A DNA stretch of 42,725 nucleotides from Lachnospiraceae bacterium (GTDB taxonomy: Bacteria > Bacillota > Clostridia > Lachnospirales > Lachnospiraceae), in NCBI GenBank assembly GCA_009774145.1, contig VSND01000035.1, positions 1-42,725 on the forward strand, given 5' to 3'. The translations under genes were made by a program, and so were the position numbers. Each line of letters opens with the position of its first letter. Positions within the stretch are counted from its first letter, which is position 1. Below are positions 8,116 to 17,164 of this stretch, piece after piece. Below the pieces are notes generated by a model. It was not told the origin of the DNA and made no database searches. It worked only from the letters and a program-made list of their open reading frames with translations.

Positions 8116-10335
8116 CTATAAAAACACGGGCTTTTTCACACATCTCATACGCACCTGCCTTCCATCCGTCCATATCCGGATGGCTCCGCAGTCCTTTGTG
8201 GCACAGATCCGGCTCTCTGCGTCTCTGAGCCTTTCCAGCGTCTCCGCTCCCGGATGCCCATAACGGTTTGTGGCACTGCAGGAAATCAGGCTGACCGCCG
8301 GATGCACCCGCTCCAGAAACCGCCCGGAGGAAGAGTATCTGGAGCCATGATGAGCGACCTTCAGCACCTCCACTTCTTTCAGAAGACCCGAGGACAAAAG
8401 CCGCTCTTCCGTTTCTTTCCCGATGTCTCCGGTCAACAGCATCTGAAATTCTCTGTACTCCGCCATCAGCACCAGCGACCGTTCATTCCGGTCCTCTGAC
8501 ATGGTATCTTCTTCCGGCCACAGACAGGAAAGAGAAAAATCCTCACCGTCGAAACGGTCTCCGGCTCCCATATACAAAATCGGAATCCCCGCTTTCCGGA
8601 AAGCCGCTTCCATCTCTTCACAGGCTTCATCTTTCACTGCAAGCTTTGGGAACACTGCATGGCCGATCCGAAGACTTCCGCTGTTTTCACATACCTCTGT
8701 CAGTTCCTTCAGTCCGTTGATATGATCCTGATCCATGTGAGAGATGAACACATAATCCAGCGTCCTCACACCCGACCATTGAAGAAACGGCAGAATCCGG
8801 TAGTTTCCCACCCCTTTTACATTGGAACTTCCGCCGTCATACAGGCAGGTCGTTCCATCGGGCGCCTTTAGAAAAACAGCATCCCCCTGGCCCACATCCA
8901 GCATGCAGATCTCAAATCCGGAGGAAATACGCAGACACAGAAGGCATGCGCAAAGCATCAACGGACACAGCCCCGCTGCCAGCACCCTCTTTCCGGGACG
9001 AAACGGTTCCTTCTTCCTCCAGTATTTTTTTCTCCGTTTTTCCCGGTACAGAAGCAGAAGGCCTGCGGACAGGACCGCATAATAGAGCAGTACCTTCCAC
9101 CCTGACGGACATCCGGTGGACAGAACAGAGCCCGGAAGGGACAGACACTGCTGTCCGGTCCATTCATACAGTCTCAGAATCAGACGGCATGGAACCGCAC
9201 ATACGCCGGCAGCCGGGAGACAGAACAGTCCCGCGATGCCTCCCGCAAATCCGAACACCATCAGAACGCTCATCAGAGGAATCACCAGCAGATTCAGCAG
9301 TGTGGAGTACAGAGGATATTCACAGAAAAAGACGAGCAGAAGCGGAAAAGTTACAAGCAGGACCGAAAGACTTACCAGGAGCGCCTGCCCGATCCGTCCT
9401 GCTTTCTCCTGGTACAGTTTCCAGACCGGAGGAATCAGCGCAATGGCAGTCACAGCCCCATAGGACAGAAGAAAGGCGCTCTGCTTTACACAGATCGGAC
9501 TGGTCAACATAAAGCACAGTGCCGAAGCGCCGATGCTGGTCAGCATATCGCTGGTCCGTCCGATCAGGTCCGCCAGAATCACCAGCATACACATCAGCAC
9601 GGCCCGGACCGTCGAGATGGAGGCTCCCGTCATCCAGCCGTATGCCAGAAGGAACAGAACCGCAGGAATGCCCGCACCTGCACAGGAGCCTGTGATTCTC
9701 CGAAGCAGGCGGTACAGCCCCATGCCCGCCAGAGAGACATGAAGCCCCGATATGGCCAGCAGATGGGAGATCCCGTTCTTCTGATATAATTCTTTGATCT
9801 CTCCATCCAGGTCCTCCTTTCTGCCGAGCACCATTGCCTGCATCAGCCCGCTGTCTTTCTCGTCCAGAATCTGTTCATAGACTTCTCCCACTCTCTTACG
9901 AAGTGTCAGAAGATACTGGCGGACAGGCGACGGATGCACGGCAAGAACCTTCGCTTTTCTGGCGTAAAAGGTATAGGCAATTCCTTTTCCCTGATAATAA
10001 AGCCTGCTGTTAAACTGTCCTGGATTGGTTGGTTCTTCGATTGGATAAATGGTTCCCGAAAGGGATAGATCGGTTCCCACCGGATACCCGGCGGTCTCTT
10101 CCAGATATACCAGAATCTGCCCGGTATCAAAGCGGATATCGCTGCTCTCCACATGGCAGTCTGTCAGATAAATCTGTATTTTGTCATTCTTCTCTGTCTG
10201 CCGGCTGACCTGTCCGGTAACCTGCGCCTCACATTTTTCTGCCACCTGAAGGGGTTCATAGAAGAACCCCGCCGGCAGCAGACTCAGGATCAGGAATACC
10301 AGCAGCGCCAGACATGCAATTGGCCTCTGCTTCAT
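8116..10335 (-). CDS. comEC: ComEC/Rec2 DNA uptake channel protein
   Basis: Integral membrane protein that passes single-stranded DNA across the cytoplasmic membrane in natural transformation. At 739 residues it is full length. The order is an N-terminal DUF4131-like soluble segment after two membrane helices, then the multi-helix competence domain (GISHLLAISGLHVSLAGMGLY and following segments, about 190-430), then a C-terminal metallo-beta-lactamase-like domain. That domain starts at about 485 (CMLDVGQGDAVFLKAPDG) with the metal motif SHMDQDHINGL and a later KVAHHGSRYSS. It is the last gene of an operon with a ComEA-like lipoprotein first. Its ATG overlaps the upstream stop (ATGA). Confidence 0.96.
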   Translation of the reverse strand: MKQRPIACLALLVFLILSLLPAGFFYEPLQVAEKCEAQVTGQVSRQTEKNDKIQIYLTDCHVESSDIRFDTGQILVYLEETAGYPVGTDLSLSGTIYPIEEPTNPGQFNSRLYYQGKGIAYTFYARKAKVLAVHPSPVRQYLLTLRKRVGEVYEQILDEKDSGLMQAMVLGRKEDLDGEIKELYQKNGISHLLAISGLHVSLAGMGLYRLLRRITGSCAGAGIPAVLFLLAYGWMTGASISTVRAVLMCMLVILADLIGRTSDMLTSIGASALCFMLTSPICVKQSAFLLSYGAVTAIALIPPVWKLYQEKAGRIGQALLVSLSVLLVTFPLLLVFFCEYPLYSTLLNLLVIPLMSVLMVFGFAGGIAGLFCLPAAGVCAVPCRLILRLYEWTGQQCLSLPGSVLSTGCPSGWKVLLYYAVLSAGLLLLYREKRRKKYWRKKEPFRPGKRVLAAGLCPLMLCACLLCLRISSGFEICMLDVGQGDAVFLKAPDGTTCLYDGGSSNVKGVGNYRILPFLQWSGVRTLDYVFISHMDQDHINGLKELTEVCENSGSLRIGHAVFPKLAVKDEACEEMEAAFRKAGIPILYMGAGDRFDGEDFSLSCLWPEEDTMSEDRNERSLVLMAEYREFQMLLTGDIGKETEERLLSSGLLKEVEVLKVAHHGSRYSSSGRFLERVHPAVSLISCSATNRYGHPGAETLERLRDAESRICATKDCGAIRIWTDGRQVRMRCVKKPVFL

Positions 10336-11246
10336 TCTACCAGCTCCTCATTTCTCTCAAATATGGTATCAAAACTGATACTTTCCCTGAAAATCCGGTT
10401 CGTTTCCCCGTCAATACTGATCTGCACCTTCTGCGCATCCGTATTCCGTATCAGAGAGTTAACAATAGAATAGATCGGGATACTCTCTGTCACATTGTAA
10501 CCGGTCTCCAGAAAACCGGCATCCAGATTTACGTAACAGATGCCGTCCCGGACCGATACGCTGACCAGTCTGGTGTTCGCAGGAATCGTCGGATACGCGC
10601 CCTCATAAGGCGGACCGTCGATCAGCCGCTCCACGATCAGTTTTTCCAGGGAAATATTGCTGTTGTATTCCATCGGCACACGCTGGGAAACCAGTTTGTC
10701 GCCTGTCTCATTGGTATAATACAGGGTAAGGTCAGCCGTCCGGTATGCGTTGATCTCTTCTCCGGCATTCTCAATAAACTGATCCTCATTCATCAGCCCG
10801 ATTGCCTTCCCCCTGAGATCCATCAGCGGCTGGTCCGCCACACGGAATCCGATGTAATCGATCTCCGGAATCTGGCACAGCGTTCTTACCAGCGCCGCCC
10901 TGCATAAGACCTCATAGACCTTCAGCATGTCCATATATTCCACCGAAAAATTCAGATAAAGCTGATTGTGCTCGATCTCGTAGCTTTCAATCCGTACATC
11001 CTCCGGAAGCGGCGGTTTATAATTCTCATCCTCCGGTTCTTCACGCAGAAACTCCAGCGCTTCATTCAATAATCCTTCTGTATTTTCTGCCCGCATCTCC
11101 CGGTATTCATAAGCAAGCCGGGTCTCGTCCTTGTTTATGTACCAGATCCGGTACCCGCTTTCTTCCTCCTCATTCTGTCCGCTGCATCCCGCCATCCCCA
11201 GGCACAGCAATACTCCAAGGAGAAAAAATCGTATCCATCTTCCCAT
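10332..11246 (-). CDS. GerMN-domain lipoprotein
   Basis: Surface lipoprotein of 304 residues. The signal peptide ends in lipobox GMAGC (Cys21). Two GerMN-type repeats follow: about 45-165 (with YLNFSVEYMDM) and about 170-300 (LTLYYTNETGDKLVSQRVPMEY followed by a YVNLDAGFL strand). GerM-like proteins act in sporulation and germination in Bacillus and occur as LpqB-type partners of cell-envelope two-component systems. Here it sits just downstream of a kinase gene, which favours the second context. The ribosome-binding site GGAGG lies 6 nt before the ATG. The precise role is unknown. Confidence 0.88.
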   Translation of the reverse strand: MGRWIRFFLLGVLLCLGMAGCSGQNEEEESGYRIWYINKDETRLAYEYREMRAENTEGLLNEALEFLREEPEDENYKPPLPEDVRIESYEIEHNQLYLNFSVEYMDMLKVYEVLCRAALVRTLCQIPEIDYIGFRVADQPLMDLRGKAIGLMNEDQFIENAGEEINAYRTADLTLYYTNETGDKLVSQRVPMEYNSNISLEKLIVERLIDGPPYEGAYPTIPANTRLVSVSVRDGICYVNLDAGFLETGYNVTESIPIYSIVNSLIRNTDAQKVQISIDGETNRIFRESISFDTIFERNEELVE

Positions 11247-11265
11247 TCTTTTCCTCCTGTTCGGA

Positions 11266-12714
11266 CTATATGATATATTTCAGCGGAATCCTTACGGTAA
11301 AGGTGGTTCCCTGCTCCATCTCACTCTGTACGCGGATCGCCCCTCTGTGCGCCACAACCGCGCTTTTCGTGATTGCCAGCCCGAGCCCCGTTCCGCCGAT
11401 CTCGCGGGAATGAGACTTGTCTACCCGGTAAAACCTTTCAAAGATATAATCCAGTGAGTCCTGAGGAATTCCCATTCCGGAATCACTCACTTTCACATAG
11501 AAAAACTTATGGTCCGCATCCAGGCTGACGCGAACCCAGCCGTTTTCCCGGTTATATTTGATCGCGTTTTCCACCAGATTCGAGAAAGCCAGAGACAGTC
11601 TGGTCGTGTCGATCTCCGCACTCACACTCCGGTTGCTCTCAAACACCATTTCAATATTTGCCTGCTCTGCGATCGGACGAAGCCGTTTCAGGATCTGCTC
11701 CAGAAACTCATTGACATCCGTAGCAGCCACATTCAGATCGGTCACTTTCCGGTCTGTCTTTACCAGCGTCAGAAGGTCTGAGATGATCGTATTCTCCCGG
11801 TCGATCTCTTCTGCAATATCCTGCATGAACTCCTGATACAGTTCCACCGGCGCATCCTCCTGCACCAGCAGAGAATCCGCCAGCACCTTCATGGAAGCCA
11901 GCGGTGTCTTCAGCTCATGAGACACATTTGACACAAATTCCTGTCTGGATTCTTCCATCAGCCGAAGCTTTGCCAGAAGGCTGTTGAAAGTATTGGAGAT
12001 ATTCTCTGTCTCGGTACAGTCATGGATATCCAGATCTCCGTCCAGCGCCCCTTCCACAAGGTCGCCGATGAACTTGTTCATGTATCGAAGCGGTTTTACC
12101 AGCCAGCTGGACAGAATAACCGCCAGTACCAGCACACAGAGACCTCCCGCCACCAGCCAGATCTCCATAAGATTTTTCAGATTGTCACGTCTGACATTCA
12201 GGCTGTCGGTAGACGCGCTTGCCAGAATGACCCCGATAATGTTCTTGTCTTCCGAACTGCTCAGAATCGGAACCGTCATCTCAATAAAGCGCCCGCTGAC
12301 ATAATGGCTTGTACTCTCGCCTTTAAAACACTTGATGACTTCCTCTGCCAGCATGGTGCGCCCTTCCTCCAGTGCATAGGTATCCACTATAATCTGAAAA
12401 TTCCGGTCGATAATGAGAATCCTTCCGTCATACAGCGTGGCAAGCTGCATCAACTCGCCGGTGAGCGTCTCATTGCTGGGATCGTCCAGATAGTTGGCGC
12501 TTCCAAGCTGCGAAGCAAGGATCTGGCATTGATTATTTACATCGTTCCCCTGTCTGGTAAGCGACTGCTTCGTATAGGCAGACAGGAACACCGCGGACAG
12601 AATCATCGCCGGAAGGATCCCGATCAGAAAAAATATGACCATGATTCGGAAATTCAGGCTTTTGAAAAATTTACTATTGGGGGAAAATCTCTTCGTCCAG
12701 TTCAGTCTAAGCAT
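11266..12714 (-). CDS. Sensor histidine kinase (WalK/PhoR-like)
   Basis: Membrane sensor kinase of 482 residues. One helix lies at about 23-46, followed by an extracytoplasmic domain of about 140 residues, a second helix at about 190-210 and HAMP. HisKA carries FVSNVSHELKTPLASMK with the phospho-acceptor His. HATPase_c carries N-box NLVENAIKYN, DSGMGIP, F-box FERFYRVDKSHSR and GGTGLGLAI. The start overlaps the response-regulator gene by 8 nt. The partner is encoded immediately upstream. The stimulus is unknown; the GerMN lipoprotein downstream and the comEA/comEC flanks suggest an envelope or competence-linked signal (inference). Confidence 0.95.
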   Translation of the reverse strand: MLRLNWTKRFSPNSKFFKSLNFRIMVIFFLIGILPAMILSAVFLSAYTKQSLTRQGNDVNNQCQILASQLGSANYLDDPSNETLTGELMQLATLYDGRILIIDRNFQIIVDTYALEEGRTMLAEEVIKCFKGESTSHYVSGRFIEMTVPILSSSEDKNIIGVILASASTDSLNVRRDNLKNLMEIWLVAGGLCVLVLAVILSSWLVKPLRYMNKFIGDLVEGALDGDLDIHDCTETENISNTFNSLLAKLRLMEESRQEFVSNVSHELKTPLASMKVLADSLLVQEDAPVELYQEFMQDIAEEIDRENTIISDLLTLVKTDRKVTDLNVAATDVNEFLEQILKRLRPIAEQANIEMVFESNRSVSAEIDTTRLSLAFSNLVENAIKYNRENGWVRVSLDADHKFFYVKVSDSGMGIPQDSLDYIFERFYRVDKSHSREIGGTGLGLAITKSAVVAHRGAIRVQSEMEQGTTFTVRIPLKYII

Positions 12715-13396
12715 TGAAGTAGTACCCTACTCCCCACTTGGTATGTACATACTTCGGTTCGCTCGGTTTCTGTTCGATCTTTTCACGAAGCCTTCGGATA
12801 TGCACATCCACCGTACGCACATCGCCCGGATAATCATATCCCCACACCGCATTGAGCAGATGGTCCCTGCTGTATACTTTGTTGGGATTCAATGCCATCA
12901 GTTCCAGAAGGTCAAACTCTTTCGCTGTCAGGTTGATCTCCCGTCCGGCAATATTCAGCCTCCGGCTCTCGCAGTCCAGATGAAATTCTCCCTTATCCAC
13001 TACCCTGCGGCTCTCCTTTTCCGGCGCCTTCTTCCTGGTCCTGCGCATGATCGCCTTGATCCTTGCCTTCACCTCCAGAATATTGAACGGCTTTGTGATG
13101 TAGTCATCCGCGCCATAATCCAGTCCCAGGATCTTATCCATATCATCGCCTTTCGCAGTCAGCATGACTACCGGAACGCTGGAAAACTCCCGAAGCTGCT
13201 GGCAGACCTCAAAGCCCGTCAGCTTCGGCAGCATGACATCCAGAAGAATAATATCGTACTCATGGTTCTGGATCATCTCAAGCGCTTCTTCTCCGTCATA
13301 GGCACAGTCCACTTCCATGCCGTCCTGCTCAAGACTGAACCGGATTCCCTTTACGATCAGCTTTTCGTCGTCCACTACTAATACTTTCTGTCCCAT
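12707..13396 (-). CDS. OmpR/PhoB-family response regulator (WalR-like)
   Basis: Two-domain regulator of 229 residues. The receiver is at 1-120, with acidic pair VVDDEK, phospho-Asp in IILLDVMLPKLTGF and Lys in VVMLTAKG. The winged-helix effector domain has GREINLTAKEFDLLELMALN and ends VRTVDVHIRRLREKIE. A TTG at 13408 is in frame, but the ATG at 13396 is preceded by GAGGTGGGAA at proper spacing and matches the usual family N-terminus. It starts 8 nt after the comEA-like stop, so all five genes of the operon are tightly packed. Confidence 0.94.
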   Translation of the reverse strand: MGQKVLVVDDEKLIVKGIRFSLEQDGMEVDCAYDGEEALEMIQNHEYDIILLDVMLPKLTGFEVCQQLREFSSVPVVMLTAKGDDMDKILGLDYGADDYITKPFNILEVKARIKAIMRRTRKKAPEKESRRVVDKGEFHLDCESRRLNIAGREINLTAKEFDLLELMALNPNKVYSRDHLLNAVWGYDYPGDVRTVDVHIRRLREKIEQKPSEPKYVHTKWGVGYYFNA

Positions 13397-13404
13397 TTCC
13401 CACC

Positions 13405-13917
13405 TCAATCAACTGCTATCTGACTTTGTATTTTCGAATAAATGCCTTCCTTGATGCCCGGAACCTGCATAATATCTTCTGCTTTTGTAAATGTACCGTT
13501 CTGTGTGCGGTATTCGACAATCGCCTTCGCACGTGTCTCTCCGATGCCGTTCAGGGTCATGAGTTCCTCAACGCCGGCGGAATTGATGTTCACCCTCCCG
13601 TCCGCGCTCAGCGCTTCATTCCCGGAAGTCTCAGAAGCCTGCTCCGTCTTTGATTCCTCCGATGGAGCCGAAGACGCTTCCGGTTCCTCCGGCTGTCCGG
13701 AAAGCGGCGGCTCTTCCTGCCCGTTTTCCGGTGAAAGCGATTCGTTTTCCGCAACAGGCTCTGCCGCTTTTGCAGGATGCTCCCCGCAGGAAAATACCAG
13801 TTCTTCCTTCCCTCCCGGCTGCATCCCGCAGAAAGAGATACTGCATCCGGCCAGGCAGACTGCAGCGCCTGCACTGACAGCACACACAGCTGTCCGTATT
13901 ATTTTTTGATACTTCAT
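13405..13917 (-). CDS. ComEA-like helix-hairpin-helix lipoprotein
   Basis: Surface DNA-binding protein of 170 residues. The signal peptide ends in a plausible lipobox CLAGC (about residue 25). A long Glu/Ser/Pro-rich linker (about 50-105) reaches out from the membrane. The C-terminal ComEA core (about 108-170) has the VNINSAGVEELMTLNGIGET start, the second hairpin VPGIKEGIYSKI and a typical end. ComEA binds incoming double-stranded DNA and hands it to ComEC, the last gene of this operon. It lacks the SLBB domain found upstream of the core in Bacillus ComEA. An alternative is a small HhH protein unrelated to uptake, but linkage to comEC argues against that. Confidence 0.88.
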   Translation of the reverse strand: MKYQKIIRTAVCAVSAGAAVCLAGCSISFCGMQPGGKEELVFSCGEHPAKAAEPVAENESLSPENGQEEPPLSGQPEEPEASSAPSEESKTEQASETSGNEALSADGRVNINSAGVEELMTLNGIGETRAKAIVEYRTQNGTFTKAEDIMQVPGIKEGIYSKIQSQIAVD

Positions 13918-13961
13918 GCTTTTCTCCCTTCCGGAAGAAAAGTCTTCTATGCCCTGTTTTC

Positions 13962-13990
13962 ATTGTAACGGACTTGCAGCAGAAACACAA
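13962..13990 (-). promoter_or_regulatory. Sigma-A-type promoter of the comEA-RR-HK-gerMN-comEC operon
   Basis: On the minus strand TTGTGT (13985-13990) and TACAAT (13962-13967) are separated by 17 nt. The predicted start is about 13955, 38 nt before the comEA ATG. A ribosome-binding site GGAAGGGAG follows. Confidence 0.5.
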
Positions 13991-13998
13991 GAAAAATC

Positions 13999-14433
13999 TT
14001 AACTTTCCCACTCAAATAATATGACGCCTGCCACTGCGATCAGCAGGCCCATCAGCCTGCGCATGGAAAAATCCGCCTTCTCCACTCCGAACATCCCAAG
14101 AAGCTCCACTCCCCAGGATATGGTAAGCTGCGCAATCACGATCAGCATCGTGGATCTCGCCGGGCCGAGCGCAGACATGCTCTGAATCACTGTATAGGTA
14201 ATAAATGCCCCGAAAACCCCGCCAAGCAGTACATACCTGGGATTGATTTTCACAAGGGCGGAGAAGCTGCTCCGGTCCGATGCTGCCCATATGACAAGGC
14301 AGGTCACAAGCGCGGAAAACTGTACCCAGGAAGCGGATACCCACATACTGCTCTGTTTCGTTACCTCCGTATTAAAAATACCCTGAAGACTCATCAGAGC
14401 GCCTGATATCAGTGCAATAAAAATTCCAGTCAT
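13999..14433 (-). CDS. DMT-superfamily membrane protein, YdcZ (DUF606) type
   Basis: Small integral membrane protein of 144 residues with five hydrophobic helices (about 2-20, 33-50, 66-85, 92-112, 124-142). The N-terminal GALMSLQGIFNTEV and middle GGVFGAFITYTV segments match the YdcZ family of half-size drug/metabolite transporters, which act as dimers or homologous pairs. The substrate cannot be told. A ribosome-binding site GGAGG lies 6 nt before the ATG. It follows the solute-binding protein gene by 53 nt and could be cotranscribed with it. Confidence 0.85.
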   Translation of the reverse strand: MTGIFIALISGALMSLQGIFNTEVTKQSSMWVSASWVQFSALVTCLVIWAASDRSSFSALVKINPRYVLLGGVFGAFITYTVIQSMSALGPARSTMLIVIAQLTISWGVELLGMFGVEKADFSMRRLMGLLIAVAGVILFEWES

Positions 14434-14486
14434 AGGGATCCTCCTTTTCTTTCAAGTGTTCCCATAGGACTGGAATTCTATACGTT

Positions 14487-15938
14487 CTAATCCAGTTGTG
14501 TCTCCAGCAGTTCTTTAAAGCCTGCCATCTCTTCTCCCGCATCTGCGCCCCGCCAGATATCTGCCAGGACCACTTCCAGCCTCAGCCACATGTTGGACAG
14601 TTCCATGATCTTCGGAACCTCCGCTGCCGCCTCATATGCTTCGTATACAGTCACGTATTTGCCGGAAAAATCCGGTTCAGGCGCCTCCTCCTGACTTCGT
14701 CCGAGCAGCCGGTCATACAGCGACTGGTATCCCGTTACCAGTCCCGTCCACTCGGAGCCGGAGGCTTCTGTATCAGAAGTATCCGGTTTGGACGTCTCTG
14801 CTTCCAGAAGGCTTTTGCATGCCGTCAGCTTTCTCGCCTCTTCATAAAGCCGGCCGGCACGTTCCTGTGTCAGATATCTGGCGCAGGCTTCTGCCGCCTT
14901 CACATTGGAGGAATACGGATTCACCACCACACTGTTTGTCACGGACAGTCCTCTGGAGGAAAGCGTGTCCGTCAGCGGCGGAAGCGGAATAATCTGGTAA
15001 AACGGATCGTAACTTGCCGTCTCTGTATGCTCCTCCCCGTCCTCTCCCGTCACCGTTCTTTCCGTCGGATATTCCGGAATCTCTCCTGCTGCAACTGCCC
15101 GGTCCAGCTCTGCCAGCATCGGAACGTTTACGATCGTAAATACACATTTTCCGTCAATAAATTCCTGAATCACCTCTTCTGAAGTAACCGTATCCGCATC
15201 AATGGCAAAAAATTCATTCAGACTCTGATAATAGGTCATACATTCCGTGGCCTTCTCAAGATCCATGGTCACCTGGCTCTTGTCATCTCCATCCGGTCCG
15301 CCCAGATCCGTATAGGCTCCCAAAAACATATAGTTGTCGATTACATCCGCCACATTCCATTTAAAGATATGCTCCACCCGCTCTGTCGATGCATCCGACT
15401 CAAAATTCTCTGCATAAGTCAGAATCCCCTCGATATCCTGCGGAACCTCTTCCGGATCCACATAGTACCGGTTGTAAAGCATAAAACAGGTTTCAATATA
15501 AAAAGGCCTCGCCACTGCAGCCCCGTCATAAGTGACAGCATGTACTGCTTTTTCTGAATAAGTTTCAAAAAGGCCCGGATCCGTCACCGGCTCCGCAAGA
15601 CCTGCCAGCACTGCCTTTTCCAGAACCGCACTGGATGCCACATACAGATCCGGTCCCGCCATCTCCTCCTCCACGGACTTCTCACTGATCTTTTCAATAT
15701 AGTCAACCTCGGAAACCAGTTCGGCACGGACTTCCACCTGATATCTGGATGCTGTTTCCGCAGCCGCCGCTTCCATATAGTCCTGAATATCCGGGTCGGT
15801 GTACCAGATCAGAAGCGGACGCTCTACAAGAACCTCCTCTTCCTCCTCCAGCTTCTCTTTGAGCCCTGTATGAGCCAGTTCCGCCGCCAGCAAAAGTACG
15901 CACAGCACCGCAGCGATTCTCTGGTATCTTTTCACCAT
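14487..15938 (-). CDS. Orphan extracellular solute-binding protein, family 1-like
   Basis: Secreted or membrane-anchored protein of 483 residues. One hydrophobic N-terminal segment (about 7-23) is followed by a very acidic stretch (KEKLEEEEEVLVE) and then the start of a binding-protein fold (PLLIWYTDPDIQDYMEAAA). Later segments such as CFMLYNRYYVD and AEACARYLTQERAGRLY resemble sugar-type family 1 binding proteins. It has no lipobox cysteine, unlike most Gram-positive binding proteins, and no permease or ATPase beside it. It starts 29 nt after argD, so it is probably read with the arginine genes. Function unknown; it may be a sensor or a scavenging partner of a remote transporter. Confidence 0.82.
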   Translation of the reverse strand: MVKRYQRIAAVLCVLLLAAELAHTGLKEKLEEEEEVLVERPLLIWYTDPDIQDYMEAAAAETASRYQVEVRAELVSEVDYIEKISEKSVEEEMAGPDLYVASSAVLEKAVLAGLAEPVTDPGLFETYSEKAVHAVTYDGAAVARPFYIETCFMLYNRYYVDPEEVPQDIEGILTYAENFESDASTERVEHIFKWNVADVIDNYMFLGAYTDLGGPDGDDKSQVTMDLEKATECMTYYQSLNEFFAIDADTVTSEEVIQEFIDGKCVFTIVNVPMLAELDRAVAAGEIPEYPTERTVTGEDGEEHTETASYDPFYQIIPLPPLTDTLSSRGLSVTNSVVVNPYSSNVKAAEACARYLTQERAGRLYEEARKLTACKSLLEAETSKPDTSDTEASGSEWTGLVTGYQSLYDRLLGRSQEEAPEPDFSGKYVTVYEAYEAAAEVPKIMELSNMWLRLEVVLADIWRGADAGEEMAGFKELLETQLD

Positions 15939-15967
15939 ATTATTCCTTTCTCATGTAAAGTTCCTGT

Positions 15968-17164
15968 TCACGCAGATGCTGTAAAAGACCGCTCCAGTTT
16001 TTCCACCATGCAGTCCACATCTTCTTTCGTAATGACCAGAGGCGGCACAAACCGAAGCACACTGCTCCCGGCGGTGATCAGAACCAGTCCGTTCGCAAGT
16101 GCACGTTCCACAATCTCTGCCACCGGTCTTCCAGTCACCTCCAGTCCCTGAATCATTCCTTTTCCGCGGCGTTCTTTCAAAAAGTCATACTTTTCCACCA
16201 GAGCATCCAGCTGTTCGGTCAGATATGCACCTACGGTGCGCACGTTTTCCAGAATGTGCTCTTTTTCATACAGGTCAAATACCTTGCTGACCGCCGCACA
16301 GACAAACGGATTACCCCCGTAAGTCGTGCCGTGGTCTCCCGGTTTCAGAGAACCCTTCGCCGCCTTTTCCCCAAGGACAAAGGCGCCCACCGGCACGCCG
16401 CAGCCGATGGCCTTTGCACAGGTCATGATATCCGGCTCCACACCGTATTCCTGCCATGCGAACATATACCCGGTTCTGCCCATGCCGCACTGAATCTCAT
16501 CCAGAATCAGCAGCATGTCACGCTCCTCACACAATGCCTTCACGCCCTTCAGAAACGCCTCTGTCGCAGGATACACGCCGCCTTCTCCCTGGACCGTCTC
16601 CAGGATGACCGCACAGGTTTTCTCTGTAATCTGCGCCTTCACACTCTCCAGATCATTATACTCTGCAAACCGGATACCCGGCACCAGCGGACGGAAGGGA
16701 ATCTGGTACTTCTCATTCCCGGTCACGGACAGGGCTCCGATGCTCCTCCCATGAAACGAATGATTCATGGCAATGATCTCATACCGCTCTTCGCCGTATT
16801 TCTCATAAGCATATTTTCTTGCCGCCTTCAAGGCACCCTCAATGGCCTCGGTACCGCTGTTGGTGAAGAAAACCCTTGACATGCCGCTGGCCTTCACAAC
16901 CTTTTCTGCCGCTTCCATCATGGGAGCCGTGTAATACAGATTGGAAATATGGGTCAGTTTGTCGATCTGATCTTTCAGCGCCTGTGTATATTCCTGATTG
17001 TTATATCCTAAAGACTGCACGGCGATGCCCGCCGCAAAATCCAGATACTCTCTGCCGTCCACGTCATACAGATGCACGCCTTCCCCGCGGTCAAATACGA
17101 CCGGATAACGGTTATAGGTGTGTAAAATGACTTCCTCCGCCTTCTCGATATATGGATTACTCAT
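15968..17164 (-). CDS. argD: Acetylornithine aminotransferase
   Basis: PLP enzyme converting N-acetylglutamate semialdehyde to N-acetylornithine with glutamate as amino donor. The 398 residues are full length. Class III aminotransferase marks are FFTNSGTEAIEGALKAAR, MNHSFHGRS, LILDEIQCGMGRTG, and TCAKAIGCGVPVGAFV with the PLP lysine in AKAIGCG. The start overlaps the argB stop by 8 nt (ATGAGTAA), so translation is coupled. Confidence 0.96.
   Translation of the reverse strand: MSNPYIEKAEEVILHTYNRYPVVFDRGEGVHLYDVDGREYLDFAAGIAVQSLGYNNQEYTQALKDQIDKLTHISNLYYTAPMMEAAEKVVKASGMSRVFFTNSGTEAIEGALKAARKYAYEKYGEERYEIIAMNHSFHGRSIGALSVTGNEKYQIPFRPLVPGIRFAEYNDLESVKAQITEKTCAVILETVQGEGGVYPATEAFLKGVKALCEERDMLLILDEIQCGMGRTGYMFAWQEYGVEPDIMTCAKAIGCGVPVGAFVLGEKAAKGSLKPGDHGTTYGGNPFVCAAVSKVFDLYEKEHILENVRTVGAYLTEQLDALVEKYDFLKERRGKGMIQGLEVTGRPVAEIVERALANGLVLITAGSSVLRFVPPLVITKEDVDCMVEKLERSFTASA

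Noticed and set aside
6404..8263. 619-residue open frame on the plus strand opposite yjjI
   Set aside because: Antisense to a well-conserved gene with catalytic motifs; no ribosome-binding site or domain, composition of a shadow frame.
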